From: Spiroplasma endosymbiont of Atherix ibis
GTDB taxonomy: Bacteria; Bacillota_I; Bacilli_A; Mycoplasmatales; Mycoplasmataceae
Length of the DNA stretch: 64,000 bases
Reading direction: 5' to 3'
Assembly (NCBI RefSeq): GCF_964020005.1
Contig: NZ_OZ026474.1
Location: 186,001 to 250,000 of the forward strand
The translations under genes and the position numbers were made by a program. A model generated the notes under the pieces. It saw only the letters and a list, made by a program, of their open reading frames with translations. It did no database searches and was not told the origin of the DNA. Positions 1 through 11,821 of this stretch are shown here, one piece after another. Within the stretch, counting starts at the first letter, position 1. Each line of letters begins with the position of its first letter.

Positions 1-66
1 ATAAAGTATTACATCTACTTTAAATTCTTCACTATATTTACTAAATTTTTGACCAAGTTTTGCCAT
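1..66 (-). CDS. IS3-family transposase OrfA, N-terminal fragment (partial)
   Basis: Only the first 22 codons are inside the window. They begin MAKLGQKFSKYSEEFK, closely matching the MAKKGQKFRKWTQEEK start of OrfA at 23757. OrfA of IS3 elements is the helix-turn-helix DNA-binding half of the transposase. A purine-rich ribosome binding site (GAAAGGAAAAAA on the minus strand) precedes the ATG. Whether this copy is intact cannot be judged here. Confidence 0.7.
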   Translation of the reverse strand, partial: MAKLGQKFSKYSEEFKVDVILY

Positions 67-121
67 ATTTTTTCCTTTCTATTATTATATAAAAGTGTCT
101 CCTAAAATGGGGGAACCTTCT
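1..121 (-). mobile_element. Right end of an IS3-family insertion sequence, cut by the window edge
   Basis: The 50 or so bases upstream of the orfA start at 66 are almost identical to those upstream of orfA in the element at 22567-23827, including the shared AAAAGTGTCTCCTAAAATGG block. The sequence ends in GAACCTTC, the same terminal bases as the other copy. The rest of this element lies left of the window. It is a second copy of the same or a very closely related IS. Confidence 0.75.
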
Positions 122-143
122 TAAAATTTTTAAAAAAAAAGCA

Positions 144-167
144 TTGATTTTTTTTTTTTTTTACAAT
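144..167 (+). promoter_or_regulatory. Poly-T spacer promoter of a lost lipoprotein gene
   Basis: A TTGATT -35 hexamer (144-149) and a TACAAT -10 hexamer (162-167) are separated by only 12 bases, nearly all T. The 15-base T run extends from 148 to 162. The block, including the following AATATCAATT, is homologous to the promoter at 23849-23874, which drives a lipoprotein gene. Downstream, an ATG at 225 opens a lipoprotein-like start (MKKISILETL) that meets TAA after 10 codons, so the gene is gone. The short spacer suggests an OFF state. Confidence 0.5.
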
Positions 168-352
168 CAATAATATCAATTAGAATTGTTTATTTGTTTT
201 ATAAAGTTCTTTAAAAGAAGAAGAATGAAAAAAATAAGTATATTAGAAACATTATAATCATAAATAAACTAATTGAGTTCCTAAATCTAAGTTTTTTATT
301 AATTATTTTGTATTAAAGCAATTTAAATATTTATAGGCTATTTCTTTTTCTA

Positions 353-380
353 TAAAAAAACCAGTGATTTATATCACTGG
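353..380 (-). terminator. Intrinsic terminator of nox
   Basis: A perfect 8-bp stem (CCAGTGAT at 361-368, ATCACTGG at 373-380) with a 4-base loop is followed on the minus strand by a T run. It lies about 85 bases past the nox stop codon. Confidence 0.85.
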
Positions 381-466
381 TAAACTTAAGTTATCTTTTT
401 ATGTTTTATCTAGTATGGAAACTAAGTTTAGAGATTTCAAGTAATCAATCACAGAAAGATAAAGTT

Positions 467-1864
467 TTATTTAATTAAGCTGAAGTTATTATTAATAGAT
501 CAAAACAAACTTTTAAAGTAGTTTAATCCTAATACTTCTAAACCAGCTAATGTAATAAAATTATATGGTTTGTTAAAATGCGGTAAGAAGAAAATATCTA
601 CTAATGGTAATTCATCTATTGTTAATCCTTTTTGAATACCTAATGCAAACATATACATTACTTCAGTATGATTATTAACACTAGCAACTTGTGCTCCAAT
701 AATTTTTCTTGATTTTTTTTCTCAAATAATTTTTAAATGAACATCTTTGAAAGTGGACATAAATTCTGGTCTATCTGAATCTTTGAACATAATTTCTTCA
801 GCATCAATTCCAAAACGTTTACAAGATTCCATTGATATACCAACTGAAGCCATTTTTCAACCAAATACTTCAATACCGTTTGCTCCAGTAAATCCAGGAC
901 TTTCTAATGTATTACCTTTAACTATGTTAACTGCTGCTAAAATACCTGTTCTAACAGCTGTTGTTGCTAAAGCAATTTGTGTATCTTTTTTCAATGAACA
1001 ATTATAAACTTGTGCACAGTCTCCAATTGCATAGATATCTTTGTTTGAAGTCTGCATAAACTCATTTGTTTTAACTGCTCCTCTTTCATCAAGATCAATT
1101 ATACCTTTAAGTAATTTTGTTTGAGGAGCAACTCCAACTGAAAACACAACATAATCAACTTCAATTTCTCCCTTATCAGTGATTACTTTTGATACTTTTC
1201 CATTTTTTCCTTCAAATTTAATAACTTTTTGTTCTAGTGCTAAATTAACTCCTTTTTCTTTCATAGTTTTTTCAACTAATTGTGTAAATTCATTATCATA
1301 ATATACTGGCATAATTCTATCAGCAATATCAATAAGTGAAACTTCTTTTCCACTTTTAACAAATGCATCTACTATTTCTACTCCAATATATCCTGCACCA
1401 ACTACTGCTACTTTTTTAATATCTTTATTTTCATTTGCTGCTTTAATAACTTTAGCATGATGATAATTTTTACAAATTTGTACACCCTCTAATTGTATTC
1501 CTGTAATTGGAGGAAAAATTGGTCAAGTACCTGAAGCAACAATTAATTTATCATAGTTATCATCAAATTCTTCTCCAGTTTTCATATTTTTAATTCTTAC
1601 AGTTTTTTTCTTTGCATCTATTCCTATTCATTTATGTTCCATTTTTACATTTATATTTTCTTCAGCTAAAATTTCTGGAGAAGCATAAAATAATCCATTT
1701 GGATCATTAACTTCTCCCCCAACTCATAACGCTATTCCACACCCAAGAAATGAAATATTATCATTTTGATCGTATGTTGTTATATCCATTTTAGAATCTA
1801 ATCTTCTTAAAGTTCTAACAGCTGTTGTACCAGCATGGTTTGTTCCTATAACTATAGTTTTCAT
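467..1864 (-). CDS. nox: NADH oxidase (water-forming), CoA-disulfide reductase family
   Basis: This cytosolic FAD enzyme reoxidises NADH with oxygen, regenerating NAD+ for glycolysis in a cell without respiration. The 465-residue protein has an N-terminal FAD-binding fold starting at residue 4, the redox-active cysteine at exactly residue 42 (FLGCGIAL) as in enterococcal NADH oxidase, a second NAD-binding fold (VVGAGYIGVE, about residue 158) and the C-terminal FAD motif IYAIGDCA near residue 280. Several TGA codons must be read as Trp. The start is the ATG at 1864 behind AAGGAGC. The gene stands alone, with its own terminator downstream. Family assignment is secure; the water- versus peroxide-forming product is inferred from Cys42. 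Confidence 0.93.
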
Positions 1865-1989
1865 TTACTTTGCTCCTTTATCTTTTTATACTATAATAAT
1901 ATATGAAATCTATAATTATAATTAGATTAATAAAAAATTTTCAAAAAATATTATAAATTAAGAAAAAAATTATTGAGGTGATATTACAA

Positions 1990-2715
1990 GTGTTTTTAAG
2001 AATTAACAGTGATGTTAACTATTATTTAAGAAGATCAAATTTTATTAAATATTTTGACGAACATAATTTATGTAGAAAATCAAAATGATATATTAAAAGA
2101 GTTGAAAAAAAAATAAATGATAAAAATGCATTTACTTATTTTAAATATTGAATTCTTTGAAAATGAATTAATTTGCATTTTAAATTATCTGAAAGTTTTG
2201 TCACAAAATTAAATAGAAATATTAAAAAACTGAGTTTAACATTAACTTCAAAAGAGGAAAAATTTATAAGAGATTTAGAAGAATTAATTTTTAATTCTTG
2301 AAGACCTTTAAAGCAATTACTTGTAAAATTTAATTTAGAAAAAAAAGAAAAAATAAATCTGATTCAAACAAATGTCAATATTTATGACTACAGTCCAGAA
2401 AAACAAGAGAAAAAACTTAAACTATTAAATAAGTTTGATTGTTATTTTTCTAATTTTAATATTTATTTAACTGATGTTAATCAAAAAGTTATTAAAAAAA
2501 TTAAAAATAGTTCTATAACAGAAGCATATATAGAAACTTTTGGAGTTGTTATTATTACAAATAAAACAAAATTTTTATTTAGAGGTAAAAATAGATTATT
2601 AACATATGTATTATTACAAAGAATGATACCAAGATTAAATTTAAAATTAGAATCAGTAGAAGAATTATATAATTATTTTGATTTTTGAAATAAATTAGTT
2701 TTAAAAATTATTTAA
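1990..2715 (+). CDS. Conserved hypothetical protein, 241 aa
   Basis: The open frame runs from a GTG at 1990, preceded by the good ribosome binding site GAGGTGAT, to TAA at 2713. It contains several TGA (Trp) codons. The protein is basic, rich in Lys, Asn, Phe and Leu, with no signal peptide or clear membrane segment. I recognise no motif. A segment near the C-terminus (TKFLFRGKNRLLTYVL) is the most patterned part. It lies 31 bases before nagB in the same direction and is probably cotranscribed with it. Function unknown. Confidence 0.7.
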
Positions 2716-2746
2716 TATATATTATATTAATAGGAGAAAAAACAAT

Positions 2747-3451
2747 ATGAAAATTATTAAAGTTAGAGATAATAAAGAAGCTGGAGAAATAGTAAGCGAT
2801 TTAATTCTTAAAGAAGTTAAATCAAAATCAAATATAGTTTTAGGTTTAGCAACTGGAAGTTCACCAATTTCTACATATGAAAATATCATTTCAAAATCAA
2901 AAGAGGAAAATATTGATTGAAGTAATGTTACAACTTTTAATTTAGATGAATATAAAGGTTTAGAACCAACTCATAATCAATCATATAGATATTTTATGAA
3001 TGATAAATTATTTAATCATATAAATATTAAAAAAGAAAATACATTTATTCCAAGCGGAATGATTAACTCAAATGAAGAAGCACAAAAATATGATGAATTA
3101 ATTGCAAAACATGGAGGAATAGATTTGCAATTGCTTGGTTTAGGAATTAATGGACATATTGGTTTTAATGAACCTGGAAGTGATTTTGAAGGCTTAACAT
3201 CTGTTGTAGATTTAACAAAATTAACAATAGAGGCAAATTCAAGATTTTTTAATTCTGAAAAGGATGTTCCAACTAAAGCAATATCAATGGGACTAAAATC
3301 AATTATGAGTGCAAAAAAAATTATTTTAATTGCAATAGGAAATGAAAAAGCACAAGCAGTTAAAAATTTAGTAGAAGGACCAATTTCAAAAGATTGACCT
3401 TGTTCAATTCTTTTAAATCATTCTGATGTAACTGTTGTTATTGATAATTAA
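2747..3451 (+). CDS. nagB: Glucosamine-6-phosphate deaminase
   Basis: NagB converts glucosamine 6-phosphate to fructose 6-phosphate and ammonia, feeding amino sugars into glycolysis. The 234-residue product is normal family length. It shows the phosphosugar-binding LGLATGSSP (residues 32-40), the NLDEYKGL motif with the catalytic acid at 67, and GINGHIGFNEPG around residues 133-144 with His137 and Glu142. ATG at 2747 follows TAGGAG. It sits between an unknown gene and a strong terminator. No nagA lies beside it. Confidence 0.95.
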
Positions 3452-3474
3452 GCAAGTAAACTTTTAAAATAAAA

Positions 3475-3500
3475 AAATCTCTAAAAAAGAGATTTTTTAT
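3475..3500 (+). terminator. Intrinsic terminator of nagB
   Basis: AAATCTCT (3475-3482) and AGAGATTT (3488-3495) form a stem with a short A-rich loop, followed by a T tract. Confidence 0.85.
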
Positions 3501-3568
3501 TTTGAAAAATATCAATATTGAATATGGTGTAAAATTATTAAGTAGTTACTAAAGGAGTATATAAAATA

Positions 3569-4318
<750 letters not shown>

Positions 4319-4324
4319 TTTAAT

Positions 4325-5143
4325 ATGAGTTACAAAATTTTAGCATTGGATATGGATGGAACTACTTTTAAAGAATTAGATGATATAGTTATAGAAAATA
4401 TGGAACCTATTAATAAAGCTATTAAAAAAGGAATAAAAGTAGTTTTTGTTACAGGAAGACCAGTTCATACAAAATTAAATAAATTAGATCTTTTTGATTT
4501 TTCAAATGTTGGAGCAATTTTTGCTGCATTTAATGGAGCTCTTATTTATGATTTAAAAAATAAGCAAGTAGTTGATGCAAATCCTATAGATAAAGAATCT
4601 GTTTTGAAAGCATTTGAACTTTTAAAAAAATCAGAAGAATTTAAGGAAATTGAACTTTGAGCTTATACAGTTGATGACAAATTGAGCTATATAAATATGC
4701 CTATAAAAGAATCAAAGATTTTAAAAAATGAAACATATTTTTTTGATTATAAACCAGTAGTTTTTTCATCTAATATGCCAATACTTGATTGTCATAAAAT
4801 TCTTGTAATGAATGCAAGTACTAAATTTGTAAATGAATTGAGAAACTTGGGTTTAGAAGTTTCTTGAACTGAAGGTTCAATGCAAGGAGAAGTAACTAAA
4901 AAAGGTATAAATAAAAAATATGCTCTAGAATTTTTATCAAAAAAATTCTCAGTAGAAAGAACAGAAATTTTAGCAATGGGTGATGGAGCAAATGATTTAC
5001 CAATGTTTGAATATGCAGGTTTATCAATTGCACCAGTAAATGCTCATCAAGAAATAAAATCTAAAGCAACAATAGTTTCTGAATATACAAATTTGGAAGG
5101 TGCCGTTGCAAAAGCAATTAATAAATATATATTAGGAGAATAA
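4325..5143 (+). CDS. Cof-type HAD-superfamily phosphatase
   Basis: A 272-residue cytosolic phosphatase of the HAD superfamily, Cof/YidA-like (subclass IIB cap). Motif I is DMDGTT with nucleophile Asp9 and Asp11. Motif II is the Thr in VFVTGRP. Motif IV is GDGANDLPMF with acids near residues 220 and 224. Such enzymes hydrolyse sugar phosphates or other small phosphorylated metabolites; the substrate is unknown. It starts 6 bases after tpiA and ends just before gpmI, so it belongs to the glycolytic operon. Confidence 0.9.
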
Positions 5144-5145
5144 AA

Positions 5146-6744
5146 ATGAAAGCAAAAAAACCAGTAGTATTGGCTATATTAGATGGGTGAGGAATTGCAG
5201 AACCAGGTAAAGGAAATGCTGTTCTTCAAGCTAATATGGAATTTGTAGAAAGTTTAAAAAAAGAATATCCATGAGTTTCATCACATGCAAGTGGTGAATG
5301 AGTTGGACTACCAGAATGACAAATGGGAAATTCAGAAGTTGGTCATATTCATTTAGGAGCAGGAAGAATTAAATATGAATCTTTATCATTAATTAATAAA
5401 GCAATTTTTGAAAATAAATTTGATTCAAATGAAGAAATTCAAAAAGCAATTAAAAACTCTTTAGATAAAAATAGCGCATTTCATATCATGGGATTATTTT
5501 CAGATGGTGGAGTTCACTCACATATGAAACATATGTTTGCAACATATGAAGAAGCAGCTAAAGCTGGTGTTAAAGAAATTTATTTACATTTATTTACAGA
5601 TGGAAGAGATACAAAACCAACTGTAGCTTTGAATTATTTAAAAGAATTAAATATATTAATTGCTAAATATAAAGTTGGTCAAGTAGCATCAATTTCAGGA
5701 AGATTTTATTCAATGGACAGAGATAAAAGAATGGAAAGAGTTGCTGAAGGTTATAAATCAATGGTTGATAGAAACTGTGAAAATTCATTTACAGATCCAC
5801 TGTCATATATCCAATCACAATATAATTTAGGAAAAGATGATGAAGGAATTATTCCAGCATATAATTCAAATTGTAAAAATGGTTATGTCAAAGAAAATGA
5901 TACAGTTGTATTTGTAAACTTTAGACCAGATAGAGCTATTCAAATGGCAAGTGCATTTACAAATCACAGTTATGCAGCATGAAATGATGATTCATTTAAG
6001 GGTTTAACTTTTTTGGGAGATAAAATTTATTTTCTATGTATGATGGAATATTCAGATTCAGTTAAAACAAATCATATAGCATTTAAATCAATAGAAGTTA
6101 TTAATGGTTTGGGAGAATTATTAAGTAAAAAAGGATATAAACAATTAAGAATTGCTGAAACTGAAAAAATAGCACATGTTACTTTTTTCTTTGATGGAGG
6201 AAAAGATTATTTTAAAAATGGTCTTGCAATACAAAAAGAAATTAAACTTGAAGGTGCATCAATAGATTTAATTGCTTCTCCAAAAGTAGCAACTTATGAT
6301 TTAAAACCAGAAATGTCAGCTGTTGAAATTACAGATAAATTAGTTGAAAGAATTGCATCAGAAGAATTTGATTTAATTGTTTTAAACTATGCAAACTGTG
6401 ATATGGTAGGTCACACAGGTGTTTTAGAAGCTGCAATTAAAGGTGTAAAAACTTTAGATGAACAATTAAAAAGAGTTTATAAAGCATGTGAAGAACATGG
6501 TGCAGTAATGGTTATTACAGCAGATCATGGAAATGCAGAAATTATGATTGATCAAGAAGGAGGGCCAAATAAAAAACATACAAGTCAACCTGTTCCAATT
6601 ATAATAACTGATAAATCAATTAAACTAAGATCAAAAGATGCAGCAATTGCTGATGTTTCACCAACAATTTGTGAAATATTGGGAGTAGAAATACCAAAAG
6701 AAATGACTCAACCTTCATTAATTGAAAAAAATAAAAACTTTTAA
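5146..6744 (+). CDS. gpmI: 2,3-bisphosphoglycerate-independent phosphoglycerate mutase
   Basis: GpmI interconverts 3- and 2-phosphoglycerate using two metal ions and a phosphoserine intermediate. The 532-residue protein starts with the metal-binding ILDGWG (Asp13). The catalytic Ser63 lies in QMGNSEVGH, and the distal metal ligands are in TADHGNAE and HTSQPVP. The usual Glu-Gly-Gln just before the serine reads Glu-Trp-Gln (TGA at 5317-5319), one base from GGA, an odd change beside the active site. The ribosome binding site TTAGGAG overlaps the end of the HAD gene. Last gene of the tpiA operon. Confidence 0.95.
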
Positions 6745-6893
6745 TATAAAATATATTTTATTATTTTTGATAAATATATAGTGTTTTTTTTTATATAAAA
6801 GTTTTTATTTGTTGTTTAATACTATATTATTAGTTTATAGGGAAAATAATTATAAATTGTAGTATATAAATTTAGAAAGGAATTTTATATTAA

Positions 6894-8075
6894 ATGATTT
6901 TATCTGCAAATATAGGAGAAACAGTTGTAAAAGTTTTGTCTGATTGAAAATTTTGGGGAGCTATAATATCTACTCTTGCAGTAATATTTTTAGGTTTTTT
7001 ATTAACCAAAAAAAATATCTTAAAAAAGGAATGAGATAAGGTTTTTGTTAAAGTTGTTATGGTATTAGGCTTACCAGCACTAGCATTACAAGGGTTTTTA
7101 AGTAATATTACAGTTTCTACATTAATAAATCAAATGGGAGTTTTAGCAATCGGTTTTTTATTTTATTCAATTATGATGTTTACTTCAAGATATTTCTTTT
7201 TAAAAAATAATAAAGATATTCAAGATACACTAGCAATGTGTGTAGCTTTAGCTTCAACAACATTTTTTGGTTTACCAATTGTTAGTGTAATTTTTGGTCA
7301 AGAAGGAACTGTATCAGGAAATATTTTTAACGTTCCTTATAGAATCTTTTTATATAGTTTAGCTTTAATGATTATGAGCAAAAAAAATCTTACAGCTACT
7401 TTAACAAAAGAACAAAAATTAGAACAAAAAATAAAATTTAAACAATTAAGTGTAGAAGAAAAACAAATAATTAGAAATGAAAAAAATATTAAAATTAAAA
7501 ATAGTTTAAAAAGTATTTTTGTAAATCCAATTTTAATTGCAACATTTATTGGATTATTTATTTGAATTACTCAGTTAATTCCTGGTATTGATATTTTAAA
7601 AGATGAAAAAGGTAATCCAGCTTCAGTTTTAAGAATAGATGTATTATTTCCCCCAATAAATAATATACTAAAGCTTATTGCAGGAATTTGTACTCCTTTA
7701 GCATATCTTGCTATAGGAATGAGTGTAGCTTCAAGCGATATTAAAGCAGCTGTAAAATCAAAATTAGTTTGATATTCAACTTTTATAAAAGTTTTAGTAG
7801 CTCCAACAATAATTTTATTAATGGCAATTGGATATTCATCAATTGGAAAAGCAATTACAGGAAATGCTGTTCTTACAGAAGCCAATTTAGGAGCATTAGT
7901 TGTTATGACAGCAGCTCCACCAGCTTCAGTTGTAGTTTCTTATGCAATTTCTTTTGATAAAGAAAAAGTATTGGCAAGTAATTTATCTGTATTATCTACT
8001 CTTATGTCAATAATTATGATGCCATTTTGAATTATTTTAGTTAAAATACTAGGATCAACACCATTATTTAGTTAG
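6894..8075 (+). CDS. AEC-family membrane transporter
   Basis: A 393-residue integral membrane protein of the auxin efflux carrier (AEC) family, which includes malate and lactate permeases of low-GC bacteria. About ten hydrophobic segments are visible, split into two halves by a basic loop near residues 160-195. The C-terminal half holds the conserved small-residue stretch LGALVVMTAAPPASVVV. It is followed 10 bases later by D-lactate dehydrogenase, so export or uptake of lactate or a related organic acid is a reasonable inference. ATG follows AAAGGAAT. Confidence 0.8.
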
Positions 8076-8085
8076 GATAAAATAT

Positions 8086-9084
8086 ATGTCTAAAAAAATT
8101 GTATGTTATGGTGTCAGAGACACTGAAAAGGCAATATTTTCAAATATTGCTTCTAAATTTCCTTATGAATTAGTATTAGAAGAAAAATTGTTAACTCATG
8201 ACAATGTTGAAACTGCAAAGGGAGCTTATGCAGTAATGTTAAGAGCTAATTGTGTTGCTGACAAAGTTAATCTAGATAAATTTAAAGAATATGGAATTGA
8301 ATATGTTTTAACAAGAACAGTAGGATTTAATCATATTGATTTAAATTATGCAAAACAATTGGGATTTAAGATGGCTAGAGTTCCATTTTATTCTCCAAAT
8401 GCAGTAAGTGAATTAGCAGTTTCATTAGCTTTAGGCTTAATGAGAAACATATTTTATATGGCAAAAAAAAGTAATGAAAGAAACTTTACAGTAGATAATT
8501 TTATGTATGCTAAAGAAATAAGAAATTCTACAATAGGAATTATTGGAACAGGTAGAATTGGTATGGAAACAGCAAAAGCTTTTAAAGGAATGGGAGCAAA
8601 TATATTAGGTTATGATCTTTATCCAAATAAGGATAATGAAGAAATTTTAAAATATGTTGATTTTGAAACATTAGCAAAAGAAAGCGATGCAGTAATACTT
8701 CACTGTCCACTTATTGAAGGTCAAAATAATGAATTTATTAATAAAGATTTTTTTAATAAAATGAAAGATAACTCATTCTTTTTAAATCTTTCTAGAGGAG
8801 AGTTAGTTAATAATTTAGATCTTTTAGAAGCTGTAAAATCTAATAAACTTAAAGGAGTGGCACTTGATACTTTATCAAATGAAAGTCAAATTTTCTTTAA
8901 AGATTTTCAAAATAAAGATCTGCCAATTGCAGTTTATAATGAACTTATAAAATTTTCACCACGTGTTATTTTTACTCCTCATATAGGTAGTTATACAGAT
9001 GAAGCGATTAAAAATATGGTTGAAATATCTTTAGAAAATTTACAAGAATTTGAAAAAAATAATAGTTGTAAAAACTGTATATAA
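8086..9084 (+). CDS. D-lactate dehydrogenase (D-2-hydroxyacid dehydrogenase family)
   Basis: This NAD-dependent enzyme reduces pyruvate to D-lactate and regenerates NAD+. The 332 residues match the family size. The NAD-binding motif GIIGTGRIGMETA lies near residue 151. The catalytic Arg is Arg237 (SRGELVN) and the catalytic His is His299 (FTPHIGSYTDEA). DTLSNESQ follows the pattern of D-LDH rather than glycerate dehydrogenase. It is the second gene of a two-gene operon with the AEC transporter and ends at a strong terminator. Confidence 0.88.
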   Translation: MSKKIVCYGVRDTEKAIFSNIASKFPYELVLEEKLLTHDNVETAKGAYAVMLRANCVADKVNLDKFKEYGIEYVLTRTVGFNHIDLNYAKQLGFKMARVPFYSPNAVSELAVSLALGLMRNIFYMAKKSNERNFTVDNFMYAKEIRNSTIGIIGTGRIGMETAKAFKGMGANILGYDLYPNKDNEEILKYVDFETLAKESDAVILHCPLIEGQNNEFINKDFFNKMKDNSFFLNLSRGELVNNLDLLEAVKSNKLKGVALDTLSNESQIFFKDFQNKDLPIAVYNELIKFSPRVIFTPHIGSYTDEAIKNMVEISLENLQEFEKNNSCKNCI

Positions 9085-9119
9085 AAAAATATCTTCTATT
9101 TATTAGAAGATATTTTTTT
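9083..9119. terminator. Bidirectional terminator between convergent genes
   Basis: A long stem (ATATCTTCTA / TAGAAGATAT) flanked by A and T runs on both sides serves the D-lactate dehydrogenase operon and the convergent membrane gene, whose stop codon lies inside it. Confidence 0.85.
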
Positions 9120-10292
9120 ATATTTATAGTAATTTTCAAGTTTTAATGGAATTACTATTAAAATAGGTATTACATAAAATTGTATTGTAAATAGACCAGA
9201 GAATAAAGAAGATAAGAATTCAATAGTAGAGTTTTTATATTTTCCAATTATTTTTAAAAAAGTATAGACAATACTTGTAATGTTTAAAATTAATGCAAAT
9301 ATGTATAAGAATAAATAGACAAAATCATATAAGATTTCATTTTCAGTTTTAAAATTATATTTTTTTGTTTTTGTTAGCATATATATTATTAAACCTATTA
9401 AAACTAAATTAATACAGATTTTAATTATGCTCAATATTTTTTCTTCATAAGTTACTTCAAACTTTTTATTTTCTTTATAAATATTTTTTTCCTTAACAAA
9501 TAAATTGTTTATTCAAATCATTAAATATTGACATGCTGTTATTAAAAATAAACATCCCATTACTCCAAAAGTAAATAATTCCAAACCATTTTTAGCTGAT
9601 AAATTAAAGAAAAAATAATGTGTTGATAAAACTTAAATATTTAAATCTGTAACTCACTCATAATCATTTTCAAGGAGTCATTAATAGTTTTTTTCTGAAA
9701 TATTTGAAATATAATATTCTGAACCAATATTGTTCATTTTTATCATTCTTGTCATTATAAAAATAAGATAAAATACTAGATAAATTCATCCTTTTAATAG
9801 ATTATTTTTATATCAGTTTGAGATATCAATTTTTTCTTTTTTTACAGCAATAAAATAATATGATAAGGAAATTATGTAAGTTACTAAATGAGTTGTAACT
9901 GTTATAAATCATTTTAATATGCTATCGTATGCATTTGAATAAGATACTAATGGATTAGTATCAATATCATGATTTGAAAGAGTAGCAGATAAAGCTGATC
10001 AAAATAATGCCATTGTTAATGTGAAATAAGCTAAAAAGTTTATTCAAGCAACTTTGCCAGGTCTTCATAATCCTCATTTACCATTTAATGCAACAAATAA
10101 AAAGAAAATAAAAAACATTCAATTTGTTTGTGTTGTTCAAAAAGCTAAATCTGCAAATATTTTGTTTACTCATCCAAAAATATGATATCTTGGAGCAGGA
10201 TCAACTTGCGCCATAATTGCAGATATAACTAAAAAACCAAAAAAATAAATAAAGAATAAATATCAGCTTATAATTTTTAATTTTCTTTTCAT
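9096..10292 (-). pseudogene. Polytopic membrane protein split by a nonsense codon, possibly Pr6Pr-like
   Basis: Reading from the ATG at 10292 (behind GAGGAAAT) gives a membrane protein of 398 codons in a single frame, interrupted by TAA at 9633-9635 after residue 219. The first half has about five membrane segments, including AFWTTQTNWMFFIFF and WINFLAYFTLTMALFW. The second half has four more. The order and the aromatic-rich TTQTN segment recall Pr6Pr-type membrane proteins, but this is weak. Both halves keep the same frame, so a single base change could restore the gene. Function unknown. Confidence 0.65.
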
Positions 10293-10359
10293 AATTTCCT
10301 CATCATCTTTTTTACTAATTATCAATTATTTTAATAAAAAAGCAATTTTTTAGTTTTTA

Positions 10360-11337
10360 TCAACCGTTATTAACTGCTTTTCTATCTTTAATAATTTTTT
10401 CAATATTAACAACTGCTTGCATTGATTCATAGATTCCTGAAATAAGATTTCTTATTTTTGTCTCATAAATACAACAGTCTCCTGCTGCATAAATTCCTTT
10501 TACTGAAGTTTGCATTGTTTGATCAACTTCAAATCTATTTAATTTATTTATTTTTAAATCTAAATTTGTAAATTTTTCTTTTTCAATTGTTGAACCAAAT
10601 TGAACTATAATAGAGTCAAATTCTAATTCAACTTCTTGATTTGAATCAATTTCTGTTATTTTAATTTTTTTTGCTATATCATTATCATCTTCACTAATTT
10701 CTTTAAAATTATATGGAGTTAAAAATTTAACTTGATTTTTTTTAGCTTCTTCTATGCTTGCTGGTTTTGCTCTAAACTCATTTCTTCTATGAACTATTGT
10801 AACTGACTTTACTATATTTGTAAGTTCATTTGCCCAGTCTAATGAAGAATCTCCTCCACCAAAAATAATAACATTTTGATTTTTAAAACTTTGCATATTT
10901 GTAATTGAATAAAATATATTATCATATAATTTATCAACCAACTGTATTTGTTTAAAAATGCCCATTCCATCTGTAAATAGGATTCTTTTATAATGTTTAA
11001 TTTCTTTATTTGAAAATTTAACTTCAAATCAGTTAATATGTTTTTCATCTTCTGGTTTAATTGCTTTTATTTCTAAAACATATGTGTTGTATGTTAATTT
11101 AATGTCATTATTTTCTTTTTTAATTGATTTAAACATTTCATCCATAGCTTTTTGTCCTTGAATTTTAGATATTGCTGGAAAATTATAAATATATTTTTCT
11201 GGATAATAAGTAGTTACTTGACCTCCATAAGTGTCTTTGGCTTCAACTATGTCTCCAGTTAATCTTAAATCAGCTGCCATTTTTCAAGCATACATTCCAG
11301 ATGATCCACATCCAATTATTAAAATATCTTTAACCAT
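10360..11337 (-). CDS. Ferredoxin/flavodoxin-NADP+ reductase, type 2 (thioredoxin reductase-like)
   Basis: A 325-residue FAD/NAD(P) flavoprotein. The FAD motif GCGSSGMYA is at residues 9-17, the NAD(P)-binding GGGDSSLDWA at about 160-169, HRRNEFRA follows, and the second FAD motif GIYAAGDCC is near the C-terminus. The CxxC of thioredoxin reductase is absent between the two domains, which points to the YumC type of ferredoxin-NADP reductase. It probably supplies electrons to low-potential acceptors. The start at 11337 has GGAGGCAAT upstream. It is divergent from tsaE, about 65 bases away. Confidence 0.85.
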
Positions 11338-11403
11338 AATTGCCTCCAAAATAATGCAAAATCATTATATCATATATACATATGTTAAAAGGAGCAATAG
11401 TAA

Positions 11404-11820
11404 ATGAGATTTGAAATTAACAATTTAGATGAATTAAATAAAGTTGTTATTTATTTACTAGATAAATTAGCAGTAAATGTTTGTTTAATTATTGATGGAC
11501 AAATGGGTGCGGGAAAAACAACTTTAACAAAAAAAATACTTAAAAAAATGGAAATAAATGAAATTGTAACATCACCAACTTTTACAATTATGAATCAATA
11601 TCAAATAAATGATTTAAAAATTAATCATATAGATGCATATAGATTAACTTTACAAGAAAATTCACAAATGTATTTAGAAGAAATGTTTGATTCCTTAAAT
11701 ATTGTAGAGTGAAGTCAAAATCTTGCAATTAATTATAATTCTTATTTTAAGGTTATAAAAATTGTAATTAATGTAATTGATGAAAATAAGAGAGTTTTTA
11801 TAATAGAGGAGGAAAACTAA
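11404..11820 (+). CDS. tsaE: tRNA threonylcarbamoyladenosine biosynthesis ATPase TsaE
   Basis: TsaE is the ATPase that drives TsaB-TsaD in making t6A37 on ANN-decoding tRNAs. The 138-residue protein has Walker A GQMGAGKTT at residues 32-40, the conserved TSPTF motif, and HIDAYRL, which carries the acidic metal site. ATG follows AAAGGAGC. It is translationally coupled to tsaB: the stop at 11818 is one base from the next ATG. Confidence 0.93.
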
Positions 11821-11821
11821 T

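Noticed and set aside
10360-11337. Thioredoxin reductase (trxB)
   Set aside because: No CxxC redox motif is present between the FAD and NAD(P) domains, so type-2 ferredoxin-NADP reductase is the better call.
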